From: Rhodobacteraceae bacterium UBA6213
GTDB lineage: Bacteria; Pseudomonadota; Alphaproteobacteria; Rhodobacterales; Rhodobacteraceae
DNA: 64,000 nucleotides
NCBI GenBank assembly: GCA_002421605.1
Contig: DISJ01000020.1
Location: 124,001 to 188,000 of the forward strand
Reading direction: 5' to 3'
Positions 1 through 6,955 of this stretch are shown here, piece after piece. The translations under genes and the position numbers were made by a program. Every line of letters starts with the position of its first letter. Within the stretch, counting starts at the first letter, position 1. The notes under the pieces are model-generated. The model searched no databases. It saw only the letters and a list, made by a program, of their open reading frames with translations, and had not been told where the DNA came from.

Positions 1-529
1 CCGCATCAAGCCCGGCCAGCACTGCATCGTCAACTTCAGCGTAGGTCAGCAGGCGTTTGCCAGCATGGTCTTTCATGAAATCCGTCGCGTCAGCTTCGGT
101 CATCAACGGCACAAGCTCATGGCCCATCGGGCCGAGCACGTCTGAGCCGATCGAATAGAGCGCCTCGACCGGGTCAACCAACTGCACCGTATAATAGTCG
201 GTAACACCCATTCCCACGATCTCTTCGCGGGCGCGGCCGGGCGTATATTTGCCGACATTGTTAAGGTATTTGAAGAAGTCCTTGGCGCCGTCAAAGTGGA
301 ACGCTTTGCCATCGGCAAAGACCACCGTCGCGACCCAGTCGGTATAGCGGTAAACGAACATGCCACAGACGGGGCAAGTATCCGATGGGCCGGGCGGGGG
401 CAGATCAACCGGCAGTGCCTGGGCGAAGGCGGGTAGTGCGGGAAGTCCTACAACGAAGGTAGCAGCGAGGGCAGAGACCCCGGTCAAAAGCGCGCGCCGA
501 TCGGCCCGGTGATTATGAGAAGTGCACAT
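1..529 (-). CDS. NosL-family copper-binding protein, Tat-exported (partial, 3' end outside window)
   Basis: The visible 176 residues start with a twin-arginine type leader (DRRALLTG, then a hydrophobic stretch ending AFAQA). A CPVCGM motif follows at about residues 57-62, the signature of the NosL family of periplasmic or lipid-anchored copper-binding accessory proteins, known best from nitrous oxide reductase assembly. After it come the family-typical strand (WVATVVFADGKAFHFDG) and an FKY helix. The ATG at 529 is chosen because TAGGAG lies five bases upstream. It is the last visible member of a minus-strand run with two more NosL-like genes and a DUF2946 gene, so copper delivery to a periplasmic cuproenzyme is the likely job, but the target is not visible. 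It lacks the second CSxxC pair seen in its two neighbours and looks like a different subgroup. The C-terminus is missing because the window ends. Confidence 0.85.
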   Translation of the reverse strand, partial: MCTSHNHRADRRALLTGVSALAATFVVGLPALPAFAQALPVDLPPPGPSDTCPVCGMFVYRYTDWVATVVFADGKAFHFDGAKDFFKYLNNVGKYTPGRAREEIVGMGVTDYYTVQLVDPVEALYSIGSDVLGPMGHELVPLMTEADATDFMKDHAGKRLLTYAEVDDAVLAGLDA

Positions 530-633
530 GATGGCTCCTAGCTCGATTTTCGGCCCGTTCGGGCGTGTGAGAAAGCGCGGCCGACCCCGATGCTTTGTAG
601 CAATGGATGGGGCCGGCCGCGCGAGGTGTGAGC

Positions 634-1242
634 TTACATCTTTTTCGCAGCAGCGCGCTTGTCAGAGCGCATCTGGCGCGTGCGCATGGTATCATCCGCA
701 AGGCTCATATAGGCCGCGCGCAGGGCACCGTCGAAGTCGGTCATGGTGCCGCCGTTGACGGCCGCGGCTGCTTCGGCCTTGGCTTTGTCGGCATAGGCGA
801 ACTTCGACACCGGCGACATCGTGCCGGGGAGTTTGGCGTCGATCACATAGACCGCGTTCGCCACATCGACCAGCGGCTTCACTTCGGCGTCCGAACCGGC
901 GTCGCCCGCGTAGATCGTCTTGGGTTTGCGGTCGAGGTTCAGCGCGAGGCTGACCGCAGCGCAACGGATCGAGCAGGTGCCGTCAACCGCGTCATCATCA
1001 TAGACGATCAGGTGGCGGCTGAAGCTGAAGGCTTGGCGCACCATGCCGCAATACGGGCAGCGCGGGTATTTGGCGAATTCGTCCGTCAGCGGGTCGGTAT
1101 CGACCTTCAGAAACCGAGCGAGCCCGTTTTCATTGGTCCATTCCCACGGCATCTGCATGGCCATTTGCGCTTGTGCGCCACCGGCTACGAGCGTGGCAAC
1201 TGCGCCGATCGACGAGGTGATTAGAAAATCGCGACGTTTCAT
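634..1242 (-). CDS. NosL-family protein, Tat-exported (paralogue A)
   Basis: This 202-residue protein begins MKRRDFLITSS, a clear twin-arginine signal, followed by a hydrophobic segment ending GAQAQ. The NosL motif appears as CPYCGM near residue 62, and a second cysteine pair, CSIRC, follows about 30 residues later. These are likely metal-binding positions. The rest (KTIYAGDAGSDAEVKPLVD, AVYVIDAKLPGTMS) is the usual NosL beta-rich domain. GGAG lies seven bases before the ATG at 1242. It resembles the next upstream gene closely along its whole length, so the two arose by tandem duplication. Role inferred: binding copper in the periplasm for a cuproenzyme or copper-handling system. NosL proteins also occur away from nitrous oxide reductase, so this alone does not show denitrification. 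Confidence 0.85.
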   Translation of the reverse strand: MKRRDFLITSSIGAVATLVAGGAQAQMAMQMPWEWTNENGLARFLKVDTDPLTDEFAKYPRCPYCGMVRQAFSFSRHLIVYDDDAVDGTCSIRCAAVSLALNLDRKPKTIYAGDAGSDAEVKPLVDVANAVYVIDAKLPGTMSPVSKFAYADKAKAEAAAAVNGGTMTDFDGALRAAYMSLADDTMRTRQMRSDKRAAAKKM

Positions 1243-1323
1243 GAAGTTTCTCCAGATATTGCGTGTTGAGTATGCAGACGAGTGGCCAGAGCGTCGGCCA
1301 AACCGCGCGTGCTACTCAAAGTT

Positions 1324-1941
1324 TTACTTGGTGACAGGCGGGCGCATTTCAGCGCGCCGCGCCCGGATGCGGTTGGTATCTGCGACGATGCCCGTATAGG
1401 CCGCCAACAGCGCACCGTTGAAGTCGGTAAACTGGGCGTTCGGTGCCGCCGCAGCGGCTTCGGCCTTGGCCTTGTCTGAATAGGCCCATTTAGAGATCGC
1501 CGACATCGTGCCCATCTTGTTTGGGTCGATGACGTAGTAAGCGGTTTCGGCGACGATCAGCGGCTTCACCGCCGCATCGGCACCAGCATCACCCACGTAG
1601 ATCGCTTTGGGGCTAAAATCGAGATTGAGCGCTAGGCTGACCGCTGCGCATTTGATCGAGCAGGTGCCATCCACCATGTCGTTGGCATAGACCACGAGAT
1701 GGCGAGTGTGGCTGAACCGCTGCCGGTTCATACCGCAATAAGTGCAGGTCGGATACTTTTCGAACTCATTTTCCAACGGGTTGGTATCAACCCGAAGATT
1801 AAGTGTGAGCCCGTATTCCGACGATGCGGGGGCAGCATGGTTCATTGGCATCTGCATGTTCATCTGCGCAGTCGCCGCGGTTCCTGCAAGCGCACCTGCA
1901 GCACCGATCGAGGTAGAGATGATAAAGTCACGACGTCTCAT
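1324..1941 (-). CDS. NosL-family protein, Tat-exported (paralogue B)
   Basis: A 205-residue protein with a twin-arginine leader (MRRRDFIISTS) and a small-residue cleavage region near residue 26. It carries CTYCGM near residue 67 and CSIKC about 30 residues later, matching the CPYCGM/CSIRC pairs of the gene downstream. Shared blocks include IYVGDAGADAAVKPL, GTMSAISKWAY and KAEAAAAA. A short Met/His-rich stretch (MNMQMPMNH) follows the signal peptide, as seen in many periplasmic copper proteins. AGAGGA precedes the start. The gene is 81 bases from paralogue A and 174 bases below the DUF2946 gene, on the same strand, so one transcript is likely. Copper binding is inferred from the family and these motifs. 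Confidence 0.85.
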   Translation of the reverse strand: MRRRDFIISTSIGAAGALAGTAATAQMNMQMPMNHAAPASSEYGLTLNLRVDTNPLENEFEKYPTCTYCGMNRQRFSHTRHLVVYANDMVDGTCSIKCAAVSLALNLDFSPKAIYVGDAGADAAVKPLIVAETAYYVIDPNKMGTMSAISKWAYSDKAKAEAAAAAPNAQFTDFNGALLAAYTGIVADTNRIRARRAEMRPPVTK

Positions 1942-2115
1942 GATGAGGTCCTCTCAGGAGGTGATTTGGGCATTGCAACTTGCAGCCGCCGCTGTTCGCG
2001 TGATGCGGCTCGGTGCATTCCTCTGCGCGAGGCGGAGTTTCCGGACCATCGGACGCAGAGCTGTCGAGCCATTGCACCCTTCAATTGCGATCGCGGTCAA
2101 TCTGCCTGCGGCAGA

Positions 2116-2538
2116 TCAAACCCTGAGAGTCGGGGGCGCGCGGATCGGACCATCAGAGAGGGCGCGCACCCAAGCATGAAGGGTAAAAACGGGTGGCGCT
2201 TCAAAATTGAATTCCGCAAATGCGACCTGCACGATGCCGGTTACAAGTGCTGGTTGGTCAAAGCCGGAAACGCAGGCACTGGTGCAGACTGGGCAAACAG
2301 CGGAACCTGCCGTGCTTGCACTGCCAGCGGGCGAAAGTATCTCGATTCCGTGACCGGTGCAGATTTCCAGAAATGCGAAACGCGGATCAAGCCGCTCGCT
2401 ATCGGCAAGGCTTGGTGCGCTTCCGGCCGTATGCGCCGTGGAAACCACGATCTGCATCAGCATCGCCAGCAACGCCAGCATCCGCGCAAAACTGCGCGGG
2501 CGCTGTGGACCGTTGGAATTGCTGTGCTTGCGCGTCAT
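2116..2538 (-). CDS. DUF2946-family small exported protein
   Basis: A 140-residue protein with one N-terminal hydrophobic helix (roughly residues 19-38: ARMLALLAMLMQIVVSTAHT). The remainder fits the DUF2946 layout: a cysteine strand (FLEICTGHGIEIL), a CPVCTSAC metal-binding-like motif near residues 82-89, and a C-terminal IRAPP that matches the RGPP/RAPP ending common in the family. DUF2946 genes are often found beside copper or TonB-dependent metal uptake genes; no biochemical function is established that I can name. Here it is the first gene of the minus-strand run leading into three NosL-like genes, which supports a metal (copper) link. The family call rests on size, the cysteine motif and the C-terminus. 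Confidence 0.7.
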   Translation of the reverse strand: MTRKHSNSNGPQRPRSFARMLALLAMLMQIVVSTAHTAGSAPSLADSERLDPRFAFLEICTGHGIEILSPAGSASTAGSAVCPVCTSACVSGFDQPALVTGIVQVAFAEFNFEAPPVFTLHAWVRALSDGPIRAPPTLRV

Positions 2539-2639
2539 GGCTTTGATTTAGAACCTTTGCCGTTTGGACCGAACTACGCGCCCTTTGTGCCCCGCGTCAA
2601 ATTAGACATTCTGTCGCATCTTTTGAAAAGTATGGCAGT

Positions 2640-2655
2640 TTGTTACCTATAACAA
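2640..2655. promoter_or_regulatory. Candidate operator: TTGTTA-CCTA-TAACAA palindrome
   Basis: The six-base arms are perfect, with a four-base spacer. The site lies about 100 bases upstream of the DUF2946 start, where a repressor or activator site for the copper-type cluster would be expected. The spacing (TTG-N10-CAA) is two bases longer than an Fnr/Crp site (TTG-N8-CAA), so I do not assign it to that family. The cognate regulator is unknown. Confidence 0.4.
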
Positions 2656-2888
2656 GTCGAAGCCCGGGCCGAACGGCCACCTCTGCACTTAGCCACATAC
2701 TGCAGCAGCGACGCTTAATGCAGGGTTATTGCGAAAGAATACATAAAGTTCTTGAGAGGGGGGCGACTTCAGAACGGGGTCGCAATTGGTGCAGTCGTTT
2801 GCACAGCGTATCAGAGGTCGCGGTGATCACACGAACAGGTGATCGTGAGGGCGGGTGCAGTTGACCCATCATGGATGGGGGTGGACAT

Positions 2889-2910
2889 TATATTCCGACT
2901 ATTGAATATA
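2889..2910 (+). promoter_or_regulatory. BigR/SqrR-type operator, TATATTC-N8-GAATATA
   Basis: A perfect inverted repeat with seven-base arms and an eight-base centre contains the ATTC-N8-GAAT core described for the sulfide/persulfide-sensing ArsR-family repressors BigR and SqrR. It overlaps the expected -10 region below TTGACC (2861-2866) and ends 69 bases before the dioxygenase start, a position suited to repression. The downstream gene is a persulfide dioxygenase homologue, the same kind of target BigR controls in Agrobacterium and Xylella. No BigR gene lies in the window. Confidence 0.75.
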
Positions 2911-2979
2911 CCGTCTGGCAGCCTATCTGGCTTTGACATGACCGCCCCGCGCGCGCAGTGAACTTTGAGGAGCCCGACA

Positions 2980-3864
2980 ATGACGCATTACTCTTTCGAT
3001 CTGACCGTCAAGCCCGAGGTCAAGGCCTTCTTTGACCCGGCGACCAACACAATCAGTTATGTCGTCAAAGACCCTGATTCGAGCGCCTGCGCGGTGGTCG
3101 ATTCGGTGATGGATATCGATTATGCCGCCGGGCGCATCACCTATGCCCATGCCGATGCGATGATCGCCTATATCCGCGAGCAGAGCTTGCAGTTGGAATG
3201 GATCATCGAAACCCATGTGCACGCCGATCACCTTTCGGCCGCGCCATATATTCAGCAAAAGCTGGGCGGCAAGATCGGCATCGGCGAAAATATCCTCGTC
3301 GTGCAAGATACATTCGGCAAGATTTTCAACGAAGGCACCGAGTTTCAGCGCGATGGCAGCCAGTTTGACAAGCTGTTTCGCGATGGCGATACCTACCGCG
3401 TTGGCACGATGCAGGTACAAACGATCTTTACCCCCGGCCACACACCCGCCTGCATGGTGCATGTGATGGGAGATGCCGCCTTTGTGGGTGATACGCTGTT
3501 CATGCCCGACGGTGGCTCGGCGCGGGCCGATTTTCCGGGCGGGGATGCGGGGGCGCTGTATGACAGCATCCAGAAGCTGTTGACCCTGCCCGATGCGACA
3601 CGGCTTTTCATGTGCCATGATTACGGGCCAAACGGGCGCGATATTCAGTGGGAAACCACTGTGGGCGCGGAGAAAGAGCATAATATCCACGTTGGCCACG
3701 GCACCACGAAAGAGGCCTTCGTGAAGCTGCGCACCGAGCGTGATGCAACGCTTGCGATGCCGCGACTGATCATTCCCTCGTTGCAGGTCAATATGCGTGC
3801 TGGCGAAATACCCACCGATCATGACGGGCGGCCGATGTTGAAGGTGCCGGTCAATGGGCTTTGA
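2980..3864 (+). CDS. MBL-fold persulfide dioxygenase (ETHE1/Blh type)
   Basis: A 294-residue metallo-beta-lactamase-fold protein. The metal motif THVHADH gives H79, H81, D83 and H84; TPGHTP gives H154; GDTLF gives D171; and MCHDYGP gives H213. The order and the single-iron ligand set (H79, H154, D171) match ETHE1-like sulfur dioxygenases, which oxidise glutathione persulfide to sulfite and glutathione in the cytoplasm. The length and the C-terminal block (PRLIIPSLQVNMRAGEIP) match the bacterial Blh group. The ATG at 2980 is preferred over an in-frame TTG at 2965 because GAGGAG sits seven bases upstream of it. It lies behind a BigR/SqrR-type operator and is followed after 24 bases by a SulP transporter, so the pair probably detoxifies sulfide or persulfide and moves the resulting oxyanion. 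Confidence 0.9.
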   Translation: MTHYSFDLTVKPEVKAFFDPATNTISYVVKDPDSSACAVVDSVMDIDYAAGRITYAHADAMIAYIREQSLQLEWIIETHVHADHLSAAPYIQQKLGGKIGIGENILVVQDTFGKIFNEGTEFQRDGSQFDKLFRDGDTYRVGTMQVQTIFTPGHTPACMVHVMGDAAFVGDTLFMPDGGSARADFPGGDAGALYDSIQKLLTLPDATRLFMCHDYGPNGRDIQWETTVGAEKEHNIHVGHGTTKEAFVKLRTERDATLAMPRLIIPSLQVNMRAGEIPTDHDGRPMLKVPVNGL

Positions 3865-3888
3865 GGTAGCGCGCGGCGCGGTGCAGGT

Positions 3889-5631
3889 ATGAAGGTGCAC
3901 GCGCTTGCACGCTATCTGCCGGTGCTTGATTGGGGCAGGGGCTATAGACGGCAGACGCTGTCGGGCGATGCAACGGCGGCCTTGATCGTGACGATCATGC
4001 TCATCCCGCAATCGCTCGCCTATGCGATGCTGGCGGGTCTGCCGCCCGAAGCGGGGCTCTATGCCTCGATTGTGCCGATCCTGCTCTATGCGCTGTTTGG
4101 CACCAGCCGCGCGCTGGCCGTAGGGCCGGTGGCGGTAGTGTCGTTGATGACAGCGGCCAGCCTGGGTGCAGTGGCCGCGCAAGGCACTGCGGGTTATGCG
4201 ATGGCGGCGCTGACACTGGCGGGGCTTTCGGGCGCGATGCTTTTGGCGATGGGCGTGTTGCGGCTGGGGTTTCTGGCCAACTTCCTGTCGCACCCGGTCA
4301 TTTCCGGCTTTATCACCGCCAGCGGAATATTGATTGCGACCAGCCAGTTGCGCAACATTCTGGGAGTGAGTGCGGGCGGCGACACGCTGCCCAAAATGCT
4401 CGCCTCGCTCTGGCACGCGCTGCCCACGACCAACGCCTACACGCTTGCTATTGGCCTTGGCGCCACCGGCTTTTTGTTCTGGGCGCGAAAGCGGCTGAAA
4501 CCGGCGCTGCGCGGGCTTGGGATGGGCGCGCTGGCGGCCGAGCGGGCCGCGCGCGCAGGGCCGGTGGTGGCGGTTTTTGCCAGCACCTTTGCCGTCTGGG
4601 CCTTCGGGCTAGAGGCGCGCGGGGTGCAGATCGTGGGGGCGGTGCCGCAGGGCTTGCCGCCGTTCACGTTGCCTTCGTTTGCACCGGAACTGGTTTCCGC
4701 ATTGCTGCTACCTGCCGCGCTGATCTCGATCGTGGGCTTTGTCGAATCGATCTCGGTGGCGCAAGCCCTTGCGGCTAAAAAGCGCCAACGCATCAACCCG
4801 GACCAAGAGCTGATCGGGCTTGGCGCGGCCAATCTGGGTGCCGCCTTTTCGGGCGGATTTCCGGTGACCGGCGGTTTCGCCCGCTCGGTCGTCAACTTTG
4901 ATGCGGGGGCCGAAACTCCTGCGGCTGGGGCCTTTACCGCCGTGGGGCTGGGGTTGGCGGCGTTTTTGCTGACGCCCTTGCTGCATTATCTGCCCAATGC
5001 CACGCTGGCAGCAACGATCATCGTGGCGGTGCTGTCGCTGGTCGACCTGACGATTCTGAACCGCGCTTGGGCCTTTGCGAAGGGCGATTTCGTTGCAGTT
5101 GTGGCAACCATTCTGGTCACGCTTGGCGTTGGCGTAGAGGCGGGCATTTCTGCGGGGGTCGCGCTTTCGGTGGGTTTGCATCTTTTGCGCAGCTCGCGCC
5201 CGCATGTGGCTGAGGTGGGGCTGGTGCCCGGCACCCAGCATTTTCGCAACATCCTGCGCCACCGAGTAACCACTGATCCCGAGCTTCTAACACTTCGGAT
5301 CGATCAGAGTCTCTATTTTGCCAACGCGCAGTTTCTGGAGGATCTGGTGTTCGACCGTCTCGCAGAAGACCACGCGATCCGCGATGTGGTGCTGATGTGC
5401 TCGGCGGTCAACGAGATCGACCTCAGCGCGCTAGAAAGCTTAGAGGCGATCAACGCGCGGTTGGCAGAAACCGGCGTGGCGTTGCATCTATCCGAGGTGA
5501 AGGGGCCGGTGATGGACCGTCTGCAGCGCGCGCATTTCCTTTCGGCGCTGACTGGTCAGGTGTATTTGTCGCAATGGGATGCTTGGCAGGCGCTGGCGGG
5601 GTCGCACGCACGTGCGCCCATGGCGGTCTGA
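3889..5631 (+). CDS. SulP-family anion transporter with STAS domain
   Basis: A 580-residue inner-membrane protein of the SulP (SLC26) family. The N-terminal signature with IPQSLAYAMLAGLPPEAGLY lies at about residues 39-58, followed by roughly a dozen hydrophobic segments to about residue 430 and a cytoplasmic STAS domain (about 460-570, with the DLSALESLEAIN region). SulP proteins carry sulfate, bicarbonate or other anions; substrate cannot be read from sequence. It starts 24 bases after the persulfide dioxygenase and shares its operator, so a sulfur oxyanion (sulfite or sulfate, in or out) is the best inference. The gene ends 12 bases from the convergent GNAT gene. Confidence 0.9.
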   Translation: MKVHALARYLPVLDWGRGYRRQTLSGDATAALIVTIMLIPQSLAYAMLAGLPPEAGLYASIVPILLYALFGTSRALAVGPVAVVSLMTAASLGAVAAQGTAGYAMAALTLAGLSGAMLLAMGVLRLGFLANFLSHPVISGFITASGILIATSQLRNILGVSAGGDTLPKMLASLWHALPTTNAYTLAIGLGATGFLFWARKRLKPALRGLGMGALAAERAARAGPVVAVFASTFAVWAFGLEARGVQIVGAVPQGLPPFTLPSFAPELVSALLLPAALISIVGFVESISVAQALAAKKRQRINPDQELIGLGAANLGAAFSGGFPVTGGFARSVVNFDAGAETPAAGAFTAVGLGLAAFLLTPLLHYLPNATLAATIIVAVLSLVDLTILNRAWAFAKGDFVAVVATILVTLGVGVEAGISAGVALSVGLHLLRSSRPHVAEVGLVPGTQHFRNILRHRVTTDPELLTLRIDQSLYFANAQFLEDLVFDRLAEDHAIRDVVLMCSAVNEIDLSALESLEAINARLAETGVALHLSEVKGPVMDRLQRAHFLSALTGQVYLSQWDAWQALAGSHARAPMAV

Positions 5632-5642
5632 GCAGCGACAGA

Positions 5643-6062
5643 TCAGAGCGGTTTTTGCAGAAAATATCGGCTGCGGCCGCGCGGAAACTCGGGCAACTTG
5701 CCAAACTCCGCGTAGCCTGCGCGCCTGTAAGCCGCCAGCGCCACCGGGTTGAACGTGTCAATCCACGCACCATGGCAGCCGCGCGTGCGTGCCTCGGCCT
5801 CGGCCAGCGCTAGCATCCGCCCGGCCCAGCCTTGGCCGCGCAGGGGCTCGGCAAGCCAAAGCCACTGCACATAAAGCCAGCCCCACGCGGTGTAGCCAGA
5901 TAGCCCGCCCAGAACATCGCCCGAAGCGGCGCGCAGGATCACGGCAAGCGTAAGGCGACCGGACGGGCCGACATCCTCGGCGTTAAACGCGCCAAGCCCG
6001 GCACCGATAGCGGCCAGATCGGCTTCGGCGGGCGTGGCGGTCAGTTCGACCTCGGGTGTCAT
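5643..6062 (-). CDS. GNAT-family N-acetyltransferase, last gene of the muropeptide operon
   Basis: A 139-residue protein with the GNAT acetyl-CoA pyrophosphate loop RGQGWAGRML in the middle and the C-terminal pattern NPVALAAYRRAGYAEFG that closes the fold. It starts with ATGA overlapping the murQ stop, so it is translationally coupled to murQ and is the sixth gene of the minus-strand operon. Substrate is unknown. Its place in an amino-sugar pathway makes a glucosamine, muramyl or amino acid substrate possible, but GNATs near sugar genes often act on unrelated amines. Nothing in the sequence identifies the acceptor. Confidence 0.8.
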   Translation of the reverse strand: MTPEVELTATPAEADLAAIGAGLGAFNAEDVGPSGRLTLAVILRAASGDVLGGLSGYTAWGWLYVQWLWLAEPLRGQGWAGRMLALAEAEARTRGCHGAWIDTFNPVALAAYRRAGYAEFGKLPEFPRGRSRYFLQKPL

Positions 6063-6955
6063 CTTGCTGCGGTTGCGGCCATCGCCGCGCCAAGCTGCCC
6101 TGCAGCCGCCTGTAACGCAGCCTCGGCTTTGGCGCGCGAAAGCCCGCGCGCCAGCATCAAGGTGGCCAGCTTGATGCTACCCCCGGCGGCGTCCAGTGCC
6201 ACAAGCGCAGCCTCGGGCGTGCTGCCCGCCAGTGTTGCCACCATGCCTTGCGCGCGGATACGAAGCTTGGCGTTGGTCGGTTTCATCTCGACCATCAAGC
6301 CTTTGTAAACAAAGCCAAGTCGCACCATCAAAGCGGTGGAAAAAGCGTTCAGCGCCACTTTTTGCGCGCTGCCAGCTTTCATCCGGGTCGAGCCTGCCGG
6401 AAACTCCGCCCCCGTGGCCAAAAGTACGGGTAACTCGGCCACCTCGCCAAGGGCTGCACCTGGGTTGTTGAAAAACCCGATCGTCAGCGCGCCCGCTGCG
6501 CGCGCATGGCGCAGCCCGGCGCAGGTAAAGGGCGTGCCGCCACTGGCCGCCACCCCCAACACCACATCGTTTGGCCCGACCGCCGCAGCCTCTAGCACCG
6601 AAATCGCGTCGGCCTCGCTATCTTCGGCGCCTTCATGAGCGCGCAGAAAGGCACCGCTTCCGCCCGCCATCAGCACCAGTGTGCGCGCATCGGGCCAGTT
6701 GAAGGTGGGGCGCAGTTCAACGCAGTCCTGTGTGGCGATACGCCCCGAGGTGCCCGCGCCGATATAGACAAGCCGCCCGCTGCCCGGCCCCAGCCGCATT
6801 GCTGCCAAATCGACCGCACGCGCGATCGCGCCCGATACGGCCTGCACTGCGGCAACCGCGGAAAACTGCGCCTCGACTATCGCGGTGGTCAGCTCTGCGG
6901 ACGGCCATTCGTCGATCCCCGCATAACGTGGCGAGGCGGTTTCGGTGGATGTCAT
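6059..6955 (-). CDS. murQ: N-acetylmuramic acid 6-phosphate etherase
   Basis: A 298-residue SIS-domain lyase, the same length as Escherichia coli MurQ. It removes the D-lactyl ether from MurNAc-6-phosphate, giving GlcNAc-6-phosphate and D-lactate in the cytoplasm. Family blocks are all present: YIGAGTSGRI (residues 64-73), DCVELRPTF with the likely catalytic glutamate E80, LGVAASGGTPF, FPAGSTRMKAGSAQK and MKPTNAKLRIRA. The ATG at 6955 overlaps the anmK stop as ATGA, which decides the start against a longer reading that would run into anmK. The upstream partner AnmK makes its substrate and NagA (encoded divergently) uses its product. Confidence 0.95.
   Translation of the reverse strand: MTSTETASPRYAGIDEWPSAELTTAIVEAQFSAVAAVQAVSGAIARAVDLAAMRLGPGSGRLVYIGAGTSGRIATQDCVELRPTFNWPDARTLVLMAGGSGAFLRAHEGAEDSEADAISVLEAAAVGPNDVVLGVAASGGTPFTCAGLRHARAAGALTIGFFNNPGAALGEVAELPVLLATGAEFPAGSTRMKAGSAQKVALNAFSTALMVRLGFVYKGLMVEMKPTNAKLRIRAQGMVATLAGSTPEAALVALDAAGGSIKLATLMLARGLSRAKAEAALQAAAGQLGAAMAATAAR

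Larger units (their letters stand above)
2539..2979. other. Divergent control region between DUF2946/NosL cluster and persulfide dioxygenase/SulP pair
   Basis: This is the only stretch over 300 bases without a credible gene. It holds a perfect 16-base palindrome (2640-2655) near the DUF2946 side, a 7-base direct repeat GGTGATC (2822-2828 and 2839-2845), a TTGACC hexamer at 2861 that could be a -35 element, and a perfect 22-base inverted repeat (2889-2910) near the dioxygenase side. Its base composition is visibly more AT-rich than the flanking genes. I see no RNA gene in it. Confidence 0.7.

Noticed and set aside
2640..2864. A 74-codon plus-strand open frame in the divergent control region
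   Set aside because: No ribosome site, no family resemblance, and it runs over the palindrome and promoter-like elements.
2923..4416. A 497-codon frame antisense to the persulfide dioxygenase and SulP genes
   Set aside because: Low-complexity composition and no domain; both plus-strand genes are well supported.
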